Origin: an uncultured Bacteroidota bacterium
GTDB lineage: Bacteria; Bacteroidota; Bacteroidia; JABEUT01
DNA: 47,006 bases
Assembly: GCA_903863935.1 (NCBI GenBank)
Contig: CAIPDV010000105.1
Coordinates: 1-47,006 of the forward strand
Direction of reading: 5' to 3'
The position numbers were made by a program, and so were the translations under genes. Shown piece by piece: positions 39,962 through 47,006 of the stretch; within the stretch, counting starts at the first letter, position 1; every line of letters begins with the position of its first letter. The notes under the pieces are model-generated. The model was given only the letters and a program-made list of their open reading frames with translations. It was not told the DNA's origin and did not search any database.

Positions 39962-42661
39962 ATGTCCGATAAGACCAAGGAACCTGAAGATACAAACAGT
40001 GAAACCCCAAATAATAATGGGGCGTCGTCGGTTATTCATCTTCAGCACATGTATCGCAATTGGTTCCTCGATTATGCCTCGTATGTAATCCTTGAACGTG
40101 CTGTTCCTGCCCTTGAAGATGGATTGAAGCCAGTACAAAGGCGGATATTCCACTCGATGAGGGAACTCGAGGATGGCCGATACAATAAGGTAGCTAATGT
40201 AATTGGTAATACCATGAAGTATCACCCCCATGGAGATGCTTCTATTGGGGATGCAATGGTTCAACTTGGGCAAAAAGAACTGGCTATAGATTGCCAGGGT
40301 AACTGGGGTAATATACTTACCGGTGACTCTGCGGCTGCTCCACGTTACATCGAGGCAAGGCTCTCAAAATTTGCTCTGGATGTAATCTTTAACGAAAAAA
40401 CTACTATTTGGCAAAACAGTTACGACGGGAGGAATAAAGAACCTGTTTATCTTCCGGTAAAGTTTCCTTTATTGTTGGCACAGGGTGCCGAGGGTATTGC
40501 AGTAGGTTTGGCTTGTAAAATTCTTCCGCATAATTTTAATGAGTTGATAGATGCGTCAATAGGTGTATTAAAAGGCAGAAAACCGCATATTTTTCCTGAT
40601 TTTCCATCGGGTGGTATGGCTGATTTCTCCAACTACAATGATGGAATGAAGGGCGGAAAAGTAATAGTACGCGCCAAAATAAATATACTTGATAAAAAGA
40701 CCCTTGTAATAACTGAGATACCATTTGGCTGTACCACCCAATCCTTGATTGATTCCATAGTTACCGCTAACGAAAAAGGGAAGATCAAGATTCGCAATAT
40801 AGAGGACAATACGGCTGAAAATGTTGAGATAGTAATTCATCTTCCAGCCGGATTTTCACCAGACAAAACTATTGATGCATTGTATGCATTTACCGATTGT
40901 GCTGTTTCCATTTCTCCGAATGCTTGTGTAATTGAAGGAGACAGGCCACGTTTCATGGGAGTAGGAGAGATGCTGAGGGTTTCTACAGAGCGTACTCAGA
41001 AGCTTTTACAAACAGAACTTGATATACGTCTGGCGGAACTAACGGAACAGTTTCACTATGTTTCGCTTGAAAAGATTTTTATCGAAAAGCGCATATACAG
41101 AGACATTGAAGATGCTGAAACATGGGAAGAAGTGCTTACCACTATTGAAGACGGACTGAAACCACACCGTAAAAAATTCCCAAGGGAAATAACAAGAGCT
41201 GATGTAATAAAGCTTACTGAGATAAAAATCAAGCGCATCTCAAAATACGATACTTTCCAGGCTGACGAGTTGATGAAACACATTCTGGAAGAAATCAAAG
41301 CAGTTAAGCATAACCTCGAGAATATTGTTGATTATACTATTGAATACTTCAAAGAGATAAAGAAAAAATACGGTACCGGAAAAGAACGCAGAACAGAAAT
41401 AAAAGCCTTTGATACCATTGTTGCCACTGCCGTTGCAGCTACCAATCAAAAACTATATGTAAACCGTGAAGAAGGTTTTGCCGGCTTCCGGATGCGTACC
41501 GATGAGTTTGTTTGTGAGTGCTCCGACCTTGATGATATTATAGTTATTCGCCGTGATGGCACTATGCTGGTCACCAAGATATCGGAAAAGACATTTGTTG
41601 GTAAAGATGTACTCCATATCAATGTTTTCAAACGGAATGATGAGCGCACTATTTACAATTTAATTTATCGTGATGGTGCCCGTGGCAACACAATGATGAA
41701 ACGGTTTGCCGTTACTTCTGTGATAAGAGATAAGGACTATATTCTCACCCGCGGTAACCCGAATTCAGAAATACTTTATTTGTCTGTCAATCCGAATGGA
41801 GAAGCGGAAGTTGTTACGGTATCGCTTAAGGCCAATGCAACTGCACGCACAAAGGTTTTCGATTCTGACTTTGCGGAACTTGCTATTAAAGGCCGTGATG
41901 CCATGGGTAATATTCTCACCAAGCACCCTGTACGCAAGGTTGCAATAAAAGAGAAAGGTGTATCTACTCTTACTGCCCAAAAGATTTGGTATGATGATAC
42001 TGTTCAAAGGCTGAATGCAGAAGAACATGGACGTTTTTTAGGCGAATTTGAAGGCGATGATAAAATTATGGTGGTTACCAAAGACGGGAATTACCATACC
42101 TGCGGATTTGAATTTACTACCCATTTTGACGCCGATACTGTTCTGATAGAAAAACTAGATAAGGAAAAGCCATTGACAGTTGTTTACTGGGAAGGTGACA
42201 AGAAAAAATATTACATTAAGCGTTTCTCTCCCGAAGAATCAGAAAAGAAAACGTTACTTATTTCAGAATATAGCGGCACCATTTTGGAATCAATTTCATC
42301 TGAAGAGTTTTTAGTGGCAGAGGTTAAGTTCCGCCAGGAGAAGGGCAAAGAACTACCTGATGAAATTATTAATGTAAATGCGGATATCCCGGTTATGGGA
42401 ATGAAAGCCCAGGGAAAGCCTATTAATCTTAATAAGGTAAAGGAAATTCAATTAAAGCCCGACCCCAACCAACCCGTTGGTGACTTAGTTGCGCTTGCTG
42501 CCATTGAAGAAAAGATAAACGATGAAATGGAAGAGAGCGGTAAATCTCCAATAGAAATAGCGAAAGAACATAATAAAATTAAACTTACAGAAGTCCCTTC
42601 TGAGAAAAAGGCCCCAAAACCAAGGAAGCCTAAGGCAGATGATCAGCCGACGTTGTTCTAG
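39962..42661 (+). CDS. parC: Topoisomerase IV subunit A (ParC-type)
   Basis: This is the decatenating type IIA topoisomerase subunit. The 899 residues begin with a disordered N-terminal tail (1-22), followed by the breakage-reunion core with catalytic Y129 (APRYIEARLS) and the DNA-gate segment [15 protein letters not shown]. The C-terminal half is a pinwheel lacking a clear GyrA box, and the end is Lys/Pro-rich (KKAPKPRKPKADDQPTLF). The sequence VPALEDGLKPVQRRIFHSMRELEDGR fits Bacteroidota ParC-like proteins annotated as gyrase/topoisomerase IV A. No parE gene lies next to it, although the two are often adjacent. The full gyrA at 147 supports ParC for this gene. Confidence 0.9.
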   Translation: MSDKTKEPEDTNSETPNNNGASSVIHLQHMYRNWFLDYASYVILERAVPALEDGLKPVQRRIFHSMRELEDGRYNKVANVIGNTMKYHPHGDASIGDAMVQLGQKELAIDCQGNWGNILTGDSAAAPRYIEARLSKFALDVIFNEKTTIWQNSYDGRNKEPVYLPVKFPLLLAQGAEGIAVGLACKILPHNFNELIDASIGVLKGRKPHIFPDFPSGGMADFSNYNDGMKGGKVIVRAKINILDKKTLVITEIPFGCTTQSLIDSIVTANEKGKIKIRNIEDNTAENVEIVIHLPAGFSPDKTIDALYAFTDCAVSISPNACVIEGDRPRFMGVGEMLRVSTERTQKLLQTELDIRLAELTEQFHYVSLEKIFIEKRIYRDIEDAETWEEVLTTIEDGLKPHRKKFPREITRADVIKLTEIKIKRISKYDTFQADELMKHILEEIKAVKHNLENIVDYTIEYFKEIKKKYGTGKERRTEIKAFDTIVATAVAATNQKLYVNREEGFAGFRMRTDEFVCECSDLDDIIVIRRDGTMLVTKISEKTFVGKDVLHINVFKRNDERTIYNLIYRDGARGNTMMKRFAVTSVIRDKDYILTRGNPNSEILYLSVNPNGEAEVVTVSLKANATARTKVFDSDFAELAIKGRDAMGNILTKHPVRKVAIKEKGVSTLTAQKIWYDDTVQRLNAEEHGRFLGEFEGDDKIMVVTKDGNYHTCGFEFTTHFDADTVLIEKLDKEKPLTVVYWEGDKKKYYIKRFSPEESEKKTLLISEYSGTILESISSEEFLVAEVKFRQEKGKELPDEIINVNADIPVMGMKAQGKPINLNKVKEIQLKPDPNQPVGDLVALAAIEEKINDEMEESGKSPIEIAKEHNKIKLTEVPSEKKAPKPRKPKADDQPTLF

Positions 42662-42922
42662 TAACTTAATGCCTTTGTCATTTTGGGTGCAGCGAATAAC
42701 CTGAATTAAATCAGATCCTCATTACCGGTACGAGTAAATACGTTAAATTGCCAAAAGAAGAAAGGTTAATAAGTATCAATAAGCAAAGTTCTAAATTGAT
42801 GAAAGAATTTAATTGCAAATTAAGCCATAAAACAAGCAATAATTATAAATCAGCATCCATTGATATCAAATGTTTAATTTTTTTGTAATATTGATGTTTT
42901 AAAATAAAATTAAAGTTAGAAT

Positions 42923-43153
42923 ATGTTTTTAAAGTGGTATACATGTAAAAACTGTGGGGCGGCAGTAAAAAAGGAGTCTACACCAAATATATCAGGCTGC
43001 CCAAAGTCTAATTTCCATAAATGGTTTGATTTAGGCAAAGTAGGGGATAATAATTTTTGTTGTAAAAAATGTGGTTTAATTGTTGGTACAGAAAACCCTC
43101 CATCAACTTCTGGTTGCACAAAGTCTAATTTTCACGAATGGTATAAGTTGTAA
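42923..43153 (+). CDS. Small protein with duplicated zinc-ribbon-like unit
   Basis: This 76-residue protein consists of two copies of one 39-residue unit with identical ligand spacing: C8-x2-C11-x14-C26-x5-H32 and C47-x2-C50-x14-C65-x5-H71. Each unit reads (C/K)-x-x-CG..P-x-x-S-G-C-x-K-S-N-F-H-x-W. Each unit could bind one zinc ion. It is the first gene of an AT-rich cassette (42923-43950). Small single-unit proteins of this pattern exist in many bacteria without a known function. Nucleic-acid or protein binding is only a guess. Confidence 0.75.
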   Translation: MFLKWYTCKNCGAAVKKESTPNISGCPKSNFHKWFDLGKVGDNNFCCKKCGLIVGTENPPSTSGCTKSNFHEWYKL

Positions 43154-43171
43154 ATGATTTAAGTAAAAGCT

Positions 43172-43444
43172 ATGTTAACTTTTGATTACTTTTCTCGTGT
43201 TGTCGAACTTGAAAGAGAACTACTTTCATCTTCAATTGGGAATGTTGAGGGTTTATTAAATAATAGCTTACAAGGATTAGCAAATGAAAATGTGGGATTG
43301 GAAGTTCAATTAGATTTCAGAAAGCATTTAAGTAGTTTGCTTTTGTCAGTCTTAATTGAGGAAAGATTTGATGGTAGGATATGTACACCTGAGCAATTAG
43401 AGATTTGCAGGAGAGCGCGTGAAATATTAAGGTACACATTATGA
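43172..43444 (+). CDS. Hypothetical helical protein, 90 residues
   Basis: This predicted mostly helical soluble protein (MLTFDYFSRVVELERELLSS to RAREILRYTL) belongs to no recognised family. The gene begins 18 bases after the zinc-ribbon gene, and its stop overlaps the next start by four bases (ATGA), which implies translational coupling with the membrane protein downstream. The low GC content relative to parC and the ribosomal genes suggests acquired DNA. Confidence 0.6.
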   Translation: MLTFDYFSRVVELERELLSSSIGNVEGLLNNSLQGLANENVGLEVQLDFRKHLSSLLLSVLIEERFDGRICTPEQLEICRRAREILRYTL

Positions 43445-43950
43445 TATTTTGTTGCCATTTATATGAAAATTCATCCGACAGTTCAGGTGCATGGACTGCT
43501 TTTTTTACATGCTTACTTTTCTTGGCAACAGCGGCACTTGTATATGTTGCTTCAAAGGAATTGAAGCATATTCGAAATGGAATTGAAAACTATTCTTTTA
43601 ATTCATTTATTATTCAAGAAAGTGAGTTTTTGCGAAAACACGAAGCCTTACGTTTATTGAATTCTGAATTATTAACTATACCAAAAAATACACTTGAGGG
43701 TTATCAATCTTACATTTCTAGATTACCTGAATTTAATAGGTTAAAAAATGATTATATAATAAATTTAAATAGAATTGCTTATTGTATTATAAAAGGTTTT
43801 CTACCTGAAGAAGATGCTAGACCTGTATATTTTGATATTTTTTCTGCAGCAAGTGGGATTTACAGGCAAGAAATATTAAATGGCAATAATCCTTTTAATA
43901 GCATTATTCGACTGCAAACTAACTGGGGAATTGAACATAATACTGAGTAA
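43441..43950 (+). CDS. Single-pass membrane protein, unknown function
   Basis: This 169-residue protein has a short N-terminal segment, one hydrophobic helix (about 18-39, AFFTCLLFLATAALVYVASK) and then an all-alpha cytoplasmic part (ELKHIRNGIENYSFNSFIIQ, FLRKHEALRLLNSELL, IINLNRIAYCIIKGFLPEED). The single helix plus helical domain recalls small DUF4760-like membrane proteins, but no specific motif supports that. The ATG overlaps the previous stop codon (ATGA), so the two are translationally coupled. A hairpin terminator follows at 43987. Confidence 0.6.
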   Translation: MIFCCHLYENSSDSSGAWTAFFTCLLFLATAALVYVASKELKHIRNGIENYSFNSFIIQESEFLRKHEALRLLNSELLTIPKNTLEGYQSYISRLPEFNRLKNDYIINLNRIAYCIIKGFLPEEDARPVYFDIFSAASGIYRQEILNGNNPFNSIIRLQTNWGIEHNTE

Positions 43951-43986
43951 ATATTCTATGATAGAAGACTTAATGCGTCAAATTAA

Positions 43987-44012
43987 AAAGGAGACACTTT
44001 CGCATCTCCTTT
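43987..44012 (+). terminator. Terminator after the AT-rich cassette
   Basis: An eight-bp stem AAAGGAGA / TCTCCTTT (43987-43994 and 44005-44012) has a ten-base loop and is followed by TTCTTGTATTTT. It may also serve rplI on the opposite strand. Confidence 0.65.
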
Positions 44013-44022
44013 CTTGTATTTT

Positions 44023-44072
44023 AAATAATTGCCAGTCGGGTTTATCGTGACTGAAGCGTCAGGGCCTCCGAC
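44023..44072 (-). repeat. Dispersed intergenic repeat, copy 2
   Basis: On the minus strand it reads GTCGGAGGCC (44063-44072), then about 22 bases containing a TGACGCTTCAGTCA hairpin, then CCCGACTGGCAATTATTTAA. Copy 1 at 5692-5717 has the same ends without the internal hairpin. It starts at the rplI stop codon. Confidence 0.5.
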
Positions 44073-44518
44073 TATTCAGCAACCACTTCAAAAGTAACTT
44101 CAGCTGTAATATCTTTGCTGAGCTTAACATTTGCTTTGTAAGTACCGGTAGTCTTAATGTGGTCCGCTTTAAGGTCAATGTTTTTACGGTCAACCTTGTA
44201 GCCTAATTTTTCAATAGCTTCAGCTAACTGAATTGCATTTACGGAACCGAAGATCTTGCCGTTTTCGCCAGCTTTAGCTGCAATTTTAAGAACTGCATCT
44301 TTTAATTGGGCTGCCAATTTTTCAGCGTCTTTCTTAAGCTTTTCTTGTTTATGAGCTCTTTGCTTAATAATTTCGTTCAATTCCTTTTTGCTCGAGGTGG
44401 TAGCAGCAATAGCCAATCCGCGCGGGATAAGGAAATTGCGGGCGTAACCCGGCTTTACTTTTACTAATTCGTATTGTGTGCCGAGGTTTTCAACCTCTTT
44501 TTGCAAAATAACTTCCAT
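44072..44518 (-). CDS. rplI: 50S ribosomal protein L9
   Basis: This 148-residue protein has the L9 N-terminal domain MEVILQKEVENLGTQYELVK-VKPGYARNFLIPRGLA, the connecting helix (LKKDAEKLAAQLKDA) and the C-terminal domain GKIFGSVNAIQLAEAIEKLG. It is the last gene of the rpsF-rpsR-rplI operon, 68 bases after rpsR; the gap is filled with short tandem repeats. Confidence 0.97.
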   Translation of the reverse strand: MEVILQKEVENLGTQYELVKVKPGYARNFLIPRGLAIAATTSSKKELNEIIKQRAHKQEKLKKDAEKLAAQLKDAVLKIAAKAGENGKIFGSVNAIQLAEAIEKLGYKVDRKNIDLKADHIKTTGTYKANVKLSKDITAEVTFEVVAE

Positions 44519-44520
44519 TT

Positions 44521-44590
44521 GAGTTATGAGTTATGAATTATGAGTTATGAATGGAAATTCCTAATTCCTAATTCCTAATTATTAATTTAT
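44521..44590. repeat. Short tandem repeats between rpsR and rplI
   Basis: GAGTTATGA-type words occur four times (44521-44552), followed by AATTCCT three times (about 44556-44578) and an AT-rich tail. They sit inside the ribosomal operon between coding regions. Confidence 0.65.
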
Positions 44591-44856
44591 TTTAAAAGGT
44601 CGCCTACAAAAGGAAGCAACGCCATGTGGCGGGCTCTCTTTACTGCTTGTGCTACCTTACGTTGGTATTTCGAGGAGGTTCCGGTAATACGAACAGGCAA
44701 TAATTTGCCTTGATCGTTCACGAAATTCTTCAGGAAATCCGGGTTCTTATAGTCTATGTATTTAATGCCGTACTTTCTGAAACGGCAATATTTGTTCTTT
44801 TTAACCTCAATAGGTGGAGGTGTTAAATAACGTACTTCGTTTGCTTCTGCTGCCAT
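44587..44856 (-). CDS. rpsR: 30S ribosomal protein S18
   Basis: This 89-residue protein contains the S18 signature region [40 protein letters not shown] and LLPFVG. It starts 10 bases after rpsF. Binding to S6 in the small subunit explains the conserved operon. Confidence 0.97.
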   Translation of the reverse strand: MAAEANEVRYLTPPPIEVKKNKYCRFRKYGIKYIDYKNPDFLKNFVNDQGKLLPVRITGTSSKYQRKVAQAVKRARHMALLPFVGDLLK

Positions 44857-44866
44857 GCTGGTTTAA

Positions 44867-45235
44867 TTAAATTGCGGTTTCTTTTTTAGGTTCTTTCTTT
44901 CCGAATCTTTCTTTGCGTTTCTCCAGATATGCCAGCGCATGCTTGTCTAAGGTTACTGTCAAGTAGCGTAAAATACGTTCGTCACGTTGGTACGCTATTT
45001 CAAGTTCTTTTACAATGGTAGTCGGGGCATTAAACTGGAGTACGTGGTAAAAGCCCGTACTCTTCTTCTGGATAGGGTATGCTAATTTGCGCAAACCCCA
45101 ATGCTCCTCATTGGTTATCTTTCCTTCGTGTTCCTTTATGAGCTTGCGGTAGTTATCAACTGCCTCTTTTGCTTGCTCTTCTGAAAGCACTGGTGTTAAG
45201 ATAAAAATAGTCTCGTAAGACTTTGTTATTGTCAT
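44867..45235 (-). CDS. rpsF: 30S ribosomal protein S6
   Basis: This 122-residue protein carries the S6 pattern YETIFILTPVLSEEQAKEAV, WGLRKLAYPIQKKSTGFYHV and YQRDERILRYLTVTLDKHAL. The C-terminal tail is charged (RKERFGKKEPKKETAI). First gene of the rpsF-rpsR-rplI operon, with a -7 element 19 bases upstream. In other bacteria S6-S18 can repress this operon through a leader RNA; no such structure could be confirmed here. Confidence 0.97.
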   Translation of the reverse strand: MTITKSYETIFILTPVLSEEQAKEAVDNYRKLIKEHEGKITNEEHWGLRKLAYPIQKKSTGFYHVLQFNAPTTIVKELEIAYQRDERILRYLTVTLDKHALAYLEKRKERFGKKEPKKETAI

Positions 45236-45254
45236 GTTTTTTTAAAATGGGCTG

Positions 45255-45262
45255 CAAAGGTA
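45255..45262 (-). promoter_or_regulatory. -7 promoter element for rpsF operon
   Basis: TACCTTTG on the minus strand fits TAnnTTTG, 19 bases upstream of the rpsF ATG. Confidence 0.65.
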
Positions 45263-45272
45263 GAAAGAAATT

Positions 45273-45393
45273 TTGAATGCTGAATGTTGGATGTTGAATT
45301 ATTTTATGAACTAAGAAAATCAGGCTCTATTTTGTTGATTATCTGAATAAATTGGCTTTTGTTCGAATTCAACATCCAACATTCAGCATTCAA
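45273..45393. repeat. Perfect 28-bp inverted repeat between rpsF and desaturase
   Basis: The left arm 45273-45300 and right arm 45366-45393 are exact reverse complements over 28 bases, separated by 65 bases. The arm is itself a series of near-identical words (GAATGCTGAATGTTGGATGT). It lies between two divergent promoters (45255 and 45412). Confidence 0.9.
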
Positions 45394-45411
45394 CATTTCC
45401 GGGAAATTGAC

Positions 45412-45419
45412 TATCTTTG
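45412..45419 (+). promoter_or_regulatory. -7 promoter element for the desaturase gene
   Basis: TATCTTTG fits TAnnTTTG, 19 bases upstream of the ATG at 45439. Confidence 0.65.
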
Positions 45420-45438
45420 CATACTTTTTATAAAATAA

Positions 45439-46515
45439 ATGGCATTCGTTGATATTCTAATTGAGCCGCCTTCTTATGGCTGGGCAGACGAAAATGGCAA
45501 CCTGATTAAGCCTACCAAAGGACAACTTATTAGGGAAGCTTTCCGGAGAATGAACATTTTCAAATCCCGTAAAAATTTTTTAGGCTTTTTCGGTTGGTTT
45601 GAGGTCTTATGCCTGATTCCATTTTTCGTGATCTTTTTTGTAAAGTTTTTCTCTATTAAATTATTGATTTGTGGTTTTGTGTATGGTATGGTCTGTATGG
45701 GTACCCATGGTACAATATGGTATCATCGCTATTCCACACACAAGGCATTTAAGTTCAAGAATAAATTCTGGATGTTCATTACGCGCAACCTGGTTATTAA
45801 GGTTGTACCTGAAGAAACCTACGTGGTTTCCCACTTTGTTCACCATAGTAAGTCCGACCAACCAGGAGACCCTTATAATGCAAATGCAGGGTTTTTATAT
45901 TGCTTTCTGGCAGATACCAATCACCAGCAGGTATCGCAGACCTTAAGCCGTGAGGATTATCCCCGAGTGGTAGCTTTTTTAAATGATACGGGAGTTGTAC
46001 CTAATACTTACGAGCAATACCTTTATTGGGGCTCTATAGCCCATCCTGTAAGGGTGTTGCTAAACTGGATATTAAACTGGGCGTTTTGGGCAGGAGTATT
46101 TTACCTGATTGGCGGATTGGGCTTAATGTTTGCCTGCTTTGCAGGAGCAGCTGTTTGGGCAGTTGGTATACGTACTTTCAACTTCGAAGGACACGGCAAA
46201 GGAAAAGATAAACGCGAAAAAGGTACCGACTATAATTGGGACGATATGAGTATTAACCAACGCTGGCCCGGCTATGTGGCAGGGGAGTGGCACAACAATC
46301 ACCACCTATACCCTAACAGTGCTCAATCGGGCTTTTTGCCGCACCAATTAGACCTTGCATGGGTTTATGTATGGATACTAAGCAAGATTGGCGGGGTTAC
46401 CACCTATAATAACAATAAAAAAGACTTCTTAGAGAAGTACTATAAGCCTTATAAAGAACAACTGCAACAGGAAAAAACGGCTGAAAAAGTGGAGAAGAAG
46501 GCAGTGGAGGCGTAA
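45439..46515 (+). CDS. Acyl-CoA/acyl-lipid desaturase
   Basis: This integral membrane di-iron desaturase introduces a double bond into fatty acyl chains and so adjusts membrane fluidity. Its 358 residues have the three histidine boxes: HRYSTH (96-101), HFVHH (132-136) and HNNHH (284-288). Hydrophobic helices lie around residues 50-93 and 200-243. The C-terminus is a charged coil (KEQLQQEKTAEKVEKKAVEA). The layout fits the membrane desaturase superfamily, but positional specificity (delta-9 is the most common) cannot be inferred. It is divergent from rpsF across the 28-bp inverted repeat. Confidence 0.9.
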   Translation: MAFVDILIEPPSYGWADENGNLIKPTKGQLIREAFRRMNIFKSRKNFLGFFGWFEVLCLIPFFVIFFVKFFSIKLLICGFVYGMVCMGTHGTIWYHRYSTHKAFKFKNKFWMFITRNLVIKVVPEETYVVSHFVHHSKSDQPGDPYNANAGFLYCFLADTNHQQVSQTLSREDYPRVVAFLNDTGVVPNTYEQYLYWGSIAHPVRVLLNWILNWAFWAGVFYLIGGLGLMFACFAGAAVWAVGIRTFNFEGHGKGKDKREKGTDYNWDDMSINQRWPGYVAGEWHNNHHLYPNSAQSGFLPHQLDLAWVYVWILSKIGGVTTYNNNKKDFLEKYYKPYKEQLQQEKTAEKVEKKAVEA

Positions 46516-46527
46516 ATATTTCCCACT

Positions 46528-46899
46528 TTATAAGATGTCTTTAGGGGCCAGTTTAGCAGCTATAATTATTTGTTTGCAAGTATTTAGAAAATCGGACAAT
46601 CCTCTTTCATTGGTTTCATAATCAGGAGACCAATATCTATATAATATCTTATCGCCCCCTGTATCATAACTTATCTCACATTCGGTTCCGTCCTTACCAG
46701 GTCCAATCATTGCTTTTGAATTATCAATTTTGGAGAAAGAAAAAATGGAACGAGCTATTGAATGATAAATTACCGTATCGATAGCAAACGAAACATTATG
46801 ATCCGTATCCCCACTTATAGATTCACAGACAACATGAATTGTTGCATAAGTATCACGTAATTGAAGTTCAATTTTAACAGTTGAATTGTAAGCTATCGG
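46528..46899 (-). pseudogene. Decayed or frameshifted hypothetical gene
   Basis: The minus strand is open for 123 codons from just after a TAA at 46900-46902 to the stop at 46528. The sequence is protein-like throughout (VKIELQLRDTYATIHVVCES, DKILYRYWSPDYETNE, LNTCKQIIIAAKLAPKDIL). The first 63 codons contain no ATG, GTG or TTG; the first ATG (46710) would give only 60 residues and cut a coherent sequence. A -7-like TATTTTTG lies just upstream (46912-46919). The 5' end seems damaged or frameshifted. No family was recognised. Confidence 0.45.
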
Positions 46900-46911
46900 T
46901 TAATAATTCCA

Positions 46912-46919
46912 CAAAAATA
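46912..46919 (-). promoter_or_regulatory. -7-like element upstream of the decayed gene
   Basis: TATTTTTG on the minus strand fits TAnnTTTG and lies 12 bases upstream of the open frame ending at 46899. Confidence 0.35.
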
Positions 46920-47006
46920 GTAAAAATAAGATTCCAAAGTACTTTTTTTAACAGGGAAGTAACTCATGTAGTCTGTTGGCTTTGTGGTCAGGAAGTTTAG
47001 ATAGTG

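Noticed and set aside
44521-44590. Possible CRISPR array from the tandem words in the ribosomal operon
   Set aside because: Units are only 7-9 bases with no spacers; no cas gene is present in the window.

Overview
The window looks like the chromosome of a free-living or environmental Bacteroidota species. The evidence is: several secreted proteins ending in type IX secretion (T9SS) C-terminal sorting domains; many outer-membrane beta-barrel proteins; BatA-type N-terminal membrane domains; and more than twenty start-proximal matches to TAnnTTTG, the -7 element typical of this phylum, with almost no Shine-Dalgarno sequences. No rRNA, tRNA, CRISPR array, transposase or prophage gene was seen. 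The genus cannot be named from the sequence alone.

Layout. 1-5.7 kb: gyrA (-) and clpC (+), divergent housekeeping genes. 5.7-11 kb: an accessory stretch with a relic of a T9SS domain, an antitoxin/RelE-like toxin pair, a secreted transglutaminase-like protein, two neighbouring T9SS cargo proteins (one frameshifted) and a small secreted protein. 11-16 kb: mltG, ftcD, a membrane-anchored VOC protein and a SurA-like periplasmic PPIase. 16-20 kb (-): a probable fabG, VWA membrane protein, ROK sugar kinase operon. 20-22.6 kb: three tandem paralogous beta-barrel genes. 22.6-25 kb (-): isoaspartyl peptidase and folC. 25-26.6 kb: a SAM methyltransferase and a MacB/LolD-type ABC ATPase. 26.6-31.2 kb: a large GLUG/PKD/T9SS protein, a second transglutaminase paralogue, an MFS exporter and two tiny lipoproteins (48 and 46 aa) that share a CAAYSD motif. 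31.2-34.7 kb (-): a BatA/VWA membrane protein and a dihydroorotase-like protein that has lost the HxH metal site. 34.9-39.8 kb: a patatin-like lipase with two internal membrane segments and a methyltransferase gene, flanked by two paralogous beta-barrels. 40-42.7 kb: a ParC-type topoisomerase subunit. 42.9-44 kb: an AT-rich three-gene cassette including a duplicated zinc-ribbon protein. 44-46.5 kb: the rpsF-rpsR-rplI operon (-) and a fatty-acid desaturase (+). 46.5-47 kb: a probably decayed gene.

Most of the window is core metabolism and envelope biogenesis: lipid synthesis and desaturation, peptidoglycan chain release, outer-membrane chaperoning, T9SS cargo. The less explained parts are the small-lipoprotein pair, the barrel/patatin/methyltransferase locus, the AT-rich cassette, and the intergenic repeats. 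The repeats include inverted repeats built from short reiterated words, with a different word at each locus, lying next to promoters; a three-hairpin REP-like element; and a short dispersed repeat present in three copies. No complete new defence or secretion system could be demonstrated.
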